In this document: positions 34,644-41,579 of the stretch, one piece after another | Layout of the letters: every line of letters begins with the position of its first letter | Numbering within the stretch: the stretch's first letter is position 1 | Assembly (NCBI RefSeq): GCF_003054025.1 | Contig: NZ_QBKG01000004.1 | Location: 120,391-184,390 of the forward strand | Origin: Capnocytophaga leadbetteri | GTDB taxonomy: Bacteria; Bacteroidota; Bacteroidia; Flavobacteriales; Flavobacteriaceae | Direction of reading: 5' to 3' | DNA length: 64,000 bases | Made by a program: the position numbers and the translations under genes | The notes under the pieces: generated by a model | The model's input: the letters and a program-made list of their open reading frames with translations, nothing else | What the model was told of the DNA's origin: nothing | The model's database searches: none

Positions 34644-35456
34644 ATGAATGTAAAAGAAAGAATAAAACAATTTATAGAAGCCCAAAACCTTACTATTTCG
34701 GCTTTTGAGAAGGAAATAAACGCCTCGAATGGCTACATCAATAGTATCTCGAAGAATATTGGCATTGACAAACTCAATACGATTTTAGAGAAATACCCTA
34801 AACTGAATGTGGAGTGGCTTATCACCGGAAAAGGCGAAATGCTAAAGTCGGGGGGTGCATTGCCGTCGTTGCCCCGAGTGGAGATTATTAAACCTATAAA
34901 GGTGGAAGGGCGCAGTTTGGTGCCTAAGGTGATAGTGGTAGATGACCGCGATAATGACCGCATTCCGTTAGTGCCTGTGCGTGCGCAAGCGGGGTACCTG
35001 AATGGATATGACGATGAGCGCTTCATAGAGCAGCTACCTACCTATAGTCTGCCTACTATGCAAAATGGTACTTACCGTATGTTTCAGGTGAGCGGTCTGT
35101 CGATGTACCCTACTTTGCAAGACAGTAGTTATGTGGTGGGGAAGTTTGTTGAAGATTGGGATACGCTCTCTAACAACCGCGTGTGTGTGGTGGTGACGGC
35201 TAATGATGGGGTGATAGTGAAGCGCGTGGTGAATAGCATCAGTAAGTATGGTACGCTGTATTGCAAGTCGGACAACCGCGACTATCCGCACCTATCTATA
35301 CATATAGAAGATGTGAAGGAGATATGGGAGTGTAAGATGCATCTTTCGTTTGAGTTCCTCGACCCTGTGACGAACTACCAAAAAATAGCTGAGCTGGAAG
35401 CCGATGTAGCGCACCTGAAAGAAGAACTTGCAGAAATTAGGAAATTAGCAAATTGA
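34644..35456 (+). CDS. S24 family (LexA/CI-like) repressor
   Basis: The 270-residue protein has an N-terminal helix-turn-helix of the CI type (ERIKQFIEAQNLTISAFEKEINASNGYIN), a linker, and a C-terminal S24 domain with the catalytic Ser in VSGLSMYPT and the Lys in DGVIVKRV. The usual Ala-Gly cleavage site may be the RAQAGYLNGY segment near residue 115. Such proteins are repressors that self-cleave after DNA damage, or act without cleavage. ATG 34644 starts at the HTH. The last codons (EIRKLAN) and the stop are written by the AATTAGCAAATTGA repeat. It faces the 76-residue gene across a palindromic operator. Confidence 0.88.
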   Translation: MNVKERIKQFIEAQNLTISAFEKEINASNGYINSISKNIGIDKLNTILEKYPKLNVEWLITGKGEMLKSGGALPSLPRVEIIKPIKVEGRSLVPKVIVVDDRDNDRIPLVPVRAQAGYLNGYDDERFIEQLPTYSLPTMQNGTYRMFQVSGLSMYPTLQDSSYVVGKFVEDWDTLSNNRVCVVVTANDGVIVKRVVNSISKYGTLYCKSDNRDYPHLSIHIEDVKEIWECKMHLSFEFLDPVTNYQKIAELEADVAHLKEELAEIRKLAN

Positions 35457-35460
35457 AAAA

Positions 35461-35492
35461 GGTTGCTTGCAGACGCAAGCAACCTTAATTTT
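35461..35492 (+). terminator. Terminator of the S24 gene
   Basis: GGTTGCTTGC and GCAAGCAACC form a perfect 10-bp stem with loop AGAC, followed by TTAATTTTTG. Confidence 0.85.
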
Positions 35493-35506
35493 TGAATTGG
35501 CAAAAT

Positions 35507-35538
35507 TTTGCTAAAGCCATTAGCGTATCCTACCTTTG
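35507..35538 (+). promoter_or_regulatory. Strong promoter of a short transcription unit
   Basis: TTTG (35507-35510), 20-bp spacer, TACCTTTG (35531-35538). The stem GCACCTTTG/CAAAGGTGC (35541-35563) begins right where the transcript should start. Confidence 0.7.
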
Positions 35539-35597
35539 CAGCACCTTTGAAAGCCAAAGGTGCCAATGCAAGACGGGCAGGTGTTTTGCGATATAAA

Positions 35598-35696
35598 ATG
35601 AGAAAAATGAAGGTAAACCTCAACTTTAGCTTCAAGCTCATTAAGATTTTGATAAGAATTTCTAAAAAGAAATTCCTCATTAAAATTACTTATTAA
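35598..35696 (+). CDS. Very basic 32-residue peptide (small ORF)
   Basis: This short frame has ten Lys or Arg and no acidic residue, with an amphipathic core (NFSFKLIKILIRISKKKFLIKI). It has the A-rich Bacteroidota leader (ATATAAAATG), a complete promoter 60 bp upstream and a terminator just after its stop. It could be a membrane-active peptide or toxin, a small regulator, or the transcript could work as an RNA with the frame by chance. The family is unknown to me. Confidence 0.45.
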   Translation: MRKMKVNLNFSFKLIKILIRISKKKFLIKITY

Positions 35697-35702
35697 TGGG
35701 TA

Positions 35703-35743
35703 GGCAGTGGGAGCGGTAACTCCTGCTGCCTTTCTCTTTTTAT
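35703..35743 (+). terminator. Terminator of the short transcription unit
   Basis: GGCAG..GGAG pairs with CTCC..CTGCC (stem end at 35730), followed by a T-rich run. Together with the promoter it bounds a transcript of about 190-200 nt. Confidence 0.7.
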
Positions 35744-35815
35744 ATCGGTGCAAAGGTACTACTATTTTTTGAATTGGCAAAATTTAATTTGGAGTGCGAG
35801 CCGCACGGGCAGAAA

Positions 35816-35904
35816 TGTGGGACGGGTGAGACGAGTGGGACAGGTGGGACGAGTGGGACAGGTGGGACGAGTGGGACGGGTGGGACGGGTGGGACGAGTG
35901 GGAG
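35816..35904. repeat. 9-bp minisatellite TGGGACGAG / TGGGACAGG
   Basis: About nine units of nine bases with variants GAG, AGG and GGG at the end of the unit. The same units occur at 46621-46799. Since nine is three codons, the array stays open in several frames. Confidence 0.9.
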
Positions 35905-35911
35905 AATTATT

Positions 35912-35977
35912 CGGTTATCGTTCGCTTATTGTTCGCTTATTGTTCGCTCATTGTTCGCTCATTGTTCGCTCATTGTT
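35912..35977. repeat. 11-bp minisatellite CGCTCATTGTT, six units
   Basis: Units start at 35912, 35923, 35934, 35945, 35956 and 35967. In reverse complement the unit (AACAATGAGCG) resembles the array at 6208-6251. No gene is seen from here to the susC promoter. Confidence 0.85.
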
Positions 35978-36052
35978 TACTCTTCTTATATTGTTCTCTT
36001 CGTTTTTTTAATTTTTACATCTTCTAAATTCTTTATTTTACTTTCGGATTTT

Positions 36053-36435
36053 GATTGTATTTCAATTTGTTAAGAATTTATTTTGTTAAATGAAATAAAA
36101 TAATTAACAAAATATTTGCTTATATAAAAAAAGGGCTGTACTTTTACCGCCGTAATTTCATTTTAATAAAACCAAACTTATGAAAGTAAAATTTTTAACA
36201 GTCATTTGGTTTGTGTTAGGTTGCTGTTTTAGTGCAGCTTTAGCGCAAACCATATCAGTAAAAGGGACAGTTACTGATGAAAGCAAACTACCGATGCCAG
36301 GGGTTTCAGTAGTGGTGAAAGGCACTACCCACGGTACTTCGACTGACATTGATGGTAAGTATGAATTGCAGGCTAAAGCCGGTGATGTACTTGAATTTAG
36401 TTCAGTAGGCTATACTACCCAAACTAAAAAAGTGG
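36053..36435 (+). repeat. Promoter plus N-terminal module, first copy (susC 1)
   Basis: About 380 bp, from GATTGTATTTC upstream of the promoter to codon 85 or so, is about 97% identical to 41197-41579. The copies are 5144 bp apart in the same direction. Confidence 0.9.
36115..36146 (+). promoter_or_regulatory. Promoter of the first susC
   Basis: TTTG (36115-36118), 20-bp spacer, TACTTTTA (36139-36146). The last base of the -7 box differs from consensus. The identical element stands before the second susC (41259-41290). Confidence 0.6.
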
Positions 36436-39335
36436 CAGGAAGTGGTAAAAGCCTTTCGCTTAGTGTAGTACTAAAAGAAAGTACCCAAGAACTTACTGAA
36501 GTAGTGGTTGTAGGGTATGGTACTCAGAAAAAGGAAAACTTAACAGGAGCTATAGCGACAGTAGATGCTAAAGTACTTGAAAGCCGTCCGCTTACTACTA
36601 TAGGACAAGGACTACAAGGGGTTATTCCGAACTTGAACATCAGCACCTCTAACGGTCGCCCAGGGGCTGGCTCTTCATTTAACATTAGGGGTTTTACCTC
36701 TATTAACGGTGGTTCGCCATTAGTGTTAGTAGATGGAGTACAAATGGACCCTAACCAAATCAACCCTAATGATGTAGAGAACGTAACTGTACTAAAAGAT
36801 GCTGCTTCAGCTGCTATTTACGGGGGACGTGCTGCTTTTGGGGTGGTGCTTATCACTACTAAAAAAGGTAAAAAGAGTACTCCTATGCAGATAAATATCT
36901 CTACCGACTACTCTATCACAAGACCTACTAGATTACCTGACTTAGTAAACTCTGTAGACTATCTAAAAATGTATATGGAGGCAGATAATACAGGAAGAAT
37001 ATCAGGTGGTAGAACAGGGTCTCAAAACTTCACTCAAACAGACCTTGAAAAAGCACAAGAATATTTGAACAATCCGACTCCTGCCAATTCAGTATATCCT
37101 GACCCTAATGACCCTAAAAAATACAGATATGTGGGCAATACCAATTGGGTGAAAGAGATGTTCCCAGGTTGGGCTCCGCAAGCACAGCACAACGTATCTC
37201 TTTCAGGAGGTAGTGAAAAGACTACTTACTTGGCTTCAGTAGGTATGTTTAGCCAAGATGGGCTATTTAAAGCCGCTAAACAAAAATTTGAACGTTATAA
37301 CGTAACCCTTAGCTTAAATACTGATATTACTAAGTGGTTATCACTTCACTTAAAATCTGCCATCAATCACAAAGATAACAACCAGCCTTCAGATGTTGGT
37401 TTAGGTTTCTCGCCAGAACGTTTTGCTACAGACGTAAAACCATTGATGCCTGTATATCACCCTGATGGACACTTCTCAGGACAAGGAAACTTTACTAACC
37501 CTTTTGCGGTAATAGCAACAGGAGGTAGAAGTACTTATAAATCAGATGATATTTGGATAACTAGCGGCTTTACCCTTACCCCTATTAAACACGTGAAAAT
37601 AGTAGGTGATTACACTTGGAATCCGTATCACTACAATGGTAAGAGCTTTGTAAAGCAATTTAAAGAATACGGAGCTCCTACTGATGGCACAAGCATTTAC
37701 GACCCTCTGAAAGCAACTGATTTGGGTTATTACCCACACAATAACCCTTCGAGAGTGTCAGAAAACAATAGTCACGATTTGTATCAGGCAGCTAATATTT
37801 ACGCTCAGTACGAAAATACTTTTGCTGAAAAACATTATGTAAAGGCAATGGTGGGGTACAACCAAGAAGAAAAACACAATGAATCATTCAGTGTATCGAC
37901 TAAAAACTTAGTAAACCAAGACTATCCGTTTTTGAAACTTAACAACGATGAAAAACCATCAGTAGGTAGCGGCATAAGCGATTGGGCATTGATAGGTTCT
38001 TTCTTCAGATTGAACTATGTGTTTGACCAAAAATATTTGGTAGAGGTAAATGGTAGATATGATGGTTCATCACGCTTTAGCCGTGAAAGCCGTTATGTAT
38101 TTAGTCCGTCAGCTTCTTTGGGTTGGCGTATTTCTAAAGAGAAATTCTTTGAACCTATCAATACTATTGTAAGCGATTTGAAACTAAGAGCTTCATACGG
38201 TAAACTGCCTAACCAACAAGTATCTGCACTTTACCCTTATCTACCTACAATGGGATATGGTACTAAAACAGGTTATATATTTGGTACCCAACAATTGCCA
38301 TACGTTTCAGCTCCTGGCTTAGTAAGTAATAACTTTACTTGGGAAGAGGTAGCGACTCGCAACTTTGGGGTAGACTTTGGTTTCTTTGACAACCGCTTTA
38401 CAGGGTCATTTGACTACTATATTCGTAATACTAATGGAATGTTAGTAAGTGGTATACCTCTACCAGCGGTATTGGGTACAGGAGCTCCTCAACGTAACGC
38501 AGCTGACCTAGAAACTAAAGGTTTTGAGTTGGTATTAGGTTGGAAAGACAAGATAGGAGAAGACTTTAAATATAACGTATCTTTCAACTTAGCAGATAGC
38601 CGTTCGTTTATCACCAAATACGACCTTAACCCTACTAACGATTTGGGTCATTACTACGTAGGTAGAGAGATAGGAGAAATTTGGGGTTATGAAACAGAAG
38701 GTTTGTATCAAACAGATGCTGAAGCTGCTGCTGTAGACAATTCGAGATTAGGGAACTACAGATGGTTAGCGGGAGACGTGAAGTATAAAGACCAAGATGG
38801 TAACAACAGAATTGACTGGGGTAATAATACGTTAGACAACCCTGGTGATAGAAAAATTATCGGTAATTCGCAAGCTCGTTATACATTTGGTTTGAACTTA
38901 GGAGGTGAGTATAAGAACATCGACTTTACAGTCTTCTTCCAAGGAGTAGGCAAACGCGATGCGGTACTTGGAGGTGCTTATTTCTGGGGCTTTACTAACG
39001 AATGGGATGTACCTGCTACTAATCAGTTAGACCACTGGACACCTGATAACAGAGATGCTTATTACCCACGTTTACGTTTTGGTGGAGGTAATATGAATAC
39101 TCAAACACGCTATATGCAAGATGCTTCGTACATACGCCTTAAACAAATAACTATAGGTTATACATTACCAAAAGATGTAATGGGACGCGTAGGAATACAA
39201 AATTTGCGTTTGTTTGTGACAGGTCAGAACCTTTGCGAATGGACTAAGCTACTTAAATCATACGACCCAGAGTTGCTATCGCAAGATTATCCTATCAACC
39301 GTATCGTAACGTTAGGCTTACAAGCACGTTTTTAG
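36180..39335 (+). CDS. SusC/RagA family TonB-linked outer-membrane protein (1)
   Basis: The 1051-residue protein has a signal peptide (to about AALAQ), a CarboxypepD_reg-like domain (about residues 24-104: VKGTVTDESKLPMPGVSV), a TonB-dependent plug domain with VVVGYGTQKKENLTGA and LVLVDGV, and a C-terminal barrel ending LGLQARF. SusC proteins carry glycans across the outer membrane with their SusD lid and need TonB. It is followed by its susD 24 bp downstream. The first about 80 residues are the same as in the second SusC, the rest is only distantly similar. The substrate cannot be told; no sigma/anti-sigma or SusR-like regulator is adjacent. Confidence 0.95.
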   Translation: MKVKFLTVIWFVLGCCFSAALAQTISVKGTVTDESKLPMPGVSVVVKGTTHGTSTDIDGKYELQAKAGDVLEFSSVGYTTQTKKVAGSGKSLSLSVVLKESTQELTEVVVVGYGTQKKENLTGAIATVDAKVLESRPLTTIGQGLQGVIPNLNISTSNGRPGAGSSFNIRGFTSINGGSPLVLVDGVQMDPNQINPNDVENVTVLKDAASAAIYGGRAAFGVVLITTKKGKKSTPMQINISTDYSITRPTRLPDLVNSVDYLKMYMEADNTGRISGGRTGSQNFTQTDLEKAQEYLNNPTPANSVYPDPNDPKKYRYVGNTNWVKEMFPGWAPQAQHNVSLSGGSEKTTYLASVGMFSQDGLFKAAKQKFERYNVTLSLNTDITKWLSLHLKSAINHKDNNQPSDVGLGFSPERFATDVKPLMPVYHPDGHFSGQGNFTNPFAVIATGGRSTYKSDDIWITSGFTLTPIKHVKIVGDYTWNPYHYNGKSFVKQFKEYGAPTDGTSIYDPLKATDLGYYPHNNPSRVSENNSHDLYQAANIYAQYENTFAEKHYVKAMVGYNQEEKHNESFSVSTKNLVNQDYPFLKLNNDEKPSVGSGISDWALIGSFFRLNYVFDQKYLVEVNGRYDGSSRFSRESRYVFSPSASLGWRISKEKFFEPINTIVSDLKLRASYGKLPNQQVSALYPYLPTMGYGTKTGYIFGTQQLPYVSAPGLVSNNFTWEEVATRNFGVDFGFFDNRFTGSFDYYIRNTNGMLVSGIPLPAVLGTGAPQRNAADLETKGFELVLGWKDKIGEDFKYNVSFNLADSRSFITKYDLNPTNDLGHYYVGREIGEIWGYETEGLYQTDAEAAAVDNSRLGNYRWLAGDVKYKDQDGNNRIDWGNNTLDNPGDRKIIGNSQARYTFGLNLGGEYKNIDFTVFFQGVGKRDAVLGGAYFWGFTNEWDVPATNQLDHWTPDNRDAYYPRLRFGGGNMNTQTRYMQDASYIRLKQITIGYTLPKDVMGRVGIQNLRLFVTGQNLCEWTKLLKSYDPELLSQDYPINRIVTLGLQARF

Positions 39336-39359
39336 TACTAAACATAAAAAACATAAACA

Positions 39360-41057
39360 ATGAAAAATCTATATAAACACATAGTATTTGCGGGTATTTT
39401 GTTGGCGAGCTTAAGCCAAACCGCTTGCAAGAATGACGATTTTTTGGATAAGTATCCACCTGATTCATTTAACGAAAAGGGGTACTTCAACACAGATAAT
39501 GACTTGAAGATTTTTGCTAATCGTTTTTACGGTAGTTTGCCAGTGCAAATTCTTATCTATAACGATGGCGACTCTGACAATATGGTGCCCCGAAATGTGA
39601 ATACCTTTTTGGCAGGGAACTATACAGTGCCTGCTTCAGGAGGAGGTTGGTCTACAGGAGATTGGAATGGTATTTATAACTGTAACTTTTTCTTAGACAA
39701 CTACAGCCGCTCAACAGGTTTGCACAAAGAACAATTTGCTGCAGAAGTGCGTTTCTTCAGAGCATTGTACTATTGGGATAAAGTAAAGACCTTTGGTGAT
39801 GTGCCTTTGGTTTTGACTAAGGTAAACGACGCTTCGCCTATTATCTACGGTCCTAGAGTACCACATAAGCAAGTGATGGAGAAAGTATTAGAAGACTTGG
39901 ACTTTGCGGTACAACATTTGCCTGCAAAAGCATCGGCAGAAGCTGGACGCCTACATAAGGATGCTGCCTTAGCACTAAAATCGAGAATAGCGCTATGGGA
40001 AGGTACTTTTAGGAAATATCACGGATTAGGTGATGAGACAAGCTGGCTACAAGCAGCAGCAGATGCTTCGCAAGCTCTTATAAACTCAGGCAGATATAGA
40101 GTGTATAGCACAGGAAATCCGACAAAGGATTACCGCAATTTGTTTATACAAAAAGACCTTTCTACCAATAGTGAGGCTATAATGGCACGCACCTATATAC
40201 AAGGGATAGGTACCCACGGTTATACTCGTACTGCGGGTGAAAATAGTACCGGCTGTAGCAAAGACTTTATGGAAAACTACCTATTTACTGATGGTAAGCC
40301 TATTAGTGGTACTTCATTTACCTATGACGATACCACTCCTGCAGGAGAAGCTGCTAACCGCGACCCTCGCTATGCACAGACAGTTGCTACCCCAGGATTT
40401 GTATGGACAGAAAATCCTGACCCTACAAGACAACAAGTAGTAACCCTGCCTGCTGTAGGTAGTGGACAAACAAGCTCTGGTTATTGGTTTATAAAAGGAC
40501 GCTCAAGCGACCCAGAACAATGGATAGCTCAGCAAAGTGATTTGGATTTATTCATATTCCGTTACGCAGAAATACTGTTAAACTACGCAGAAGCTAAATA
40601 TGAATTAGGAACTTTGAGTCAAGGTGATTTGGATATCAGCATCAACAAGCTAAGAGACCGTGTGGGTATGCCACACCTAACCACTACAGTGAGTGCTGAT
40701 GCTAATGCCGATAACTACGGCTATACAGTAACCCCTCTACTATACGAAATTCGCAGAGAACGCCGTATTGAATTAATAGGAGAAGGTTTCCGTTTTGATG
40801 ATATAGTACGTTGGAAAGCAGGAAAATTGATAGAAAATCCTAAAACTATCAGAGGTATGAAACTTACCGCTGCCCTAAAAGCACTATACCCTGCCAGATC
40901 GGGAGTAGCTAATCTACCTGTAGATAGCAATAACTATTTGATAATGTATCCTTCACTTCCTCTAACTGGCCGTGTTTGGAATGATAAACAATATTTATAT
41001 CCGCTACCTACCGACCAACTTCAGTTAGTAGGCTACAGACAAAACCCTGGATGGTAG
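39360..41057 (+). CDS. SusD/RagB family nutrient-binding lipoprotein (1)
   Basis: The 565-residue protein starts with a lipoprotein signal (Cys23 in LSQTAC). The residues after it (CKNDDF) resemble the lipoprotein export signal known from Capnocytophaga, so it should sit at the cell surface over SusC. The SusD fold is shown by DFLDKYPPDSF near the start, AEVRFFRALYYWDKVKTFGDVPL, the TPR helices, and ELIGEGFRFDDIVRWK near the end, and the final YPLPTDQLQLV..NPGW. It pairs with the SusC upstream. The ligand is not known. Confidence 0.95.
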   Translation: MKNLYKHIVFAGILLASLSQTACKNDDFLDKYPPDSFNEKGYFNTDNDLKIFANRFYGSLPVQILIYNDGDSDNMVPRNVNTFLAGNYTVPASGGGWSTGDWNGIYNCNFFLDNYSRSTGLHKEQFAAEVRFFRALYYWDKVKTFGDVPLVLTKVNDASPIIYGPRVPHKQVMEKVLEDLDFAVQHLPAKASAEAGRLHKDAALALKSRIALWEGTFRKYHGLGDETSWLQAAADASQALINSGRYRVYSTGNPTKDYRNLFIQKDLSTNSEAIMARTYIQGIGTHGYTRTAGENSTGCSKDFMENYLFTDGKPISGTSFTYDDTTPAGEAANRDPRYAQTVATPGFVWTENPDPTRQQVVTLPAVGSGQTSSGYWFIKGRSSDPEQWIAQQSDLDLFIFRYAEILLNYAEAKYELGTLSQGDLDISINKLRDRVGMPHLTTTVSADANADNYGYTVTPLLYEIRRERRIELIGEGFRFDDIVRWKAGKLIENPKTIRGMKLTAALKALYPARSGVANLPVDSNNYLIMYPSLPLTGRVWNDKQYLYPLPTDQLQLVGYRQNPGW

Positions 41058-41084
41058 AAGTTTAGAGAATTATAAAAACAATAG

Positions 41085-41130
41085 AAATTAGCAGGTTAGC
41101 AATTTTGTTAACCTGCTAATTTATTTGTTT
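41085..41130 (+). terminator. Terminator after the first SusC/D pair
   Basis: AAATTAGCAGGTTA (41085-41098) and TAACCTGCTAATTT (41109-41122) form a perfect 14-bp stem followed by a T-rich run. The arms begin with the AAATTAGC repeat word. Confidence 0.8.
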
Positions 41131-41196
41131 TATCTTTTCACCTTTCATTTTCTTGTTTAGTACCTTTCTAATTTCTTTATTTTCTTTTTTATTTTC

Positions 41197-41579
41197 GATT
41201 GTATTTCAATTTATTAAGAATTTATTTTGTTAAATGAAATAAAATAATTAACAAAATATTTGCTTATATAAAAAAAGGGGTGTACTTTTACCGCCGTAAT
41301 TTCATTTTAATAAAACCAAACTTATGAAAGTAAAATTTTTAACAGTCATTTGGTTTGTGTTAGGTTGCTGTTTTAGTGCAGCCTTAGCGCAGACCATATC
41401 AGTAAAAGGGACAGTTACTGATGAAAGCAAACTACCGATGCCAGGGGTTTCAGTAGTGGTGAAAGGCACTACACACGGTACCTCGACTGACATTGATGGT
41501 AAGTATGAATTGCAGGCTAAAGCCGGCGATGTACTTGAATTTAGTTCAGTAGGCTATACCACCCAATCTAAAAAAGTCG
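41197..41579 (+). repeat. Promoter plus N-terminal module, second copy (susC 2)
   Basis: Second copy of the module at 36053-36435. The few differences are mostly silent or in the leader (GGGCTGTAC against GGGGTGTAC). Identity ends just before a run of eight G. Confidence 0.9.
41259..41290 (+). promoter_or_regulatory. Promoter of the second susC
   Basis: TTTG (41259-41262), 20-bp spacer, TACTTTTA (41283-41290), the same as for the first susC. Confidence 0.6.

Noticed and set aside
34245..35456. Prophage remnant around the S24 repressor
   Set aside because: No integrase, structural gene or attachment site is seen; the flanks are aspA and SusC/D genes.
35774..36073. Open frame with GTGGTSGTG repeats before susC
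   Set aside because: It reads through the 9-bp and 11-bp arrays in one frame of several and has no start region.
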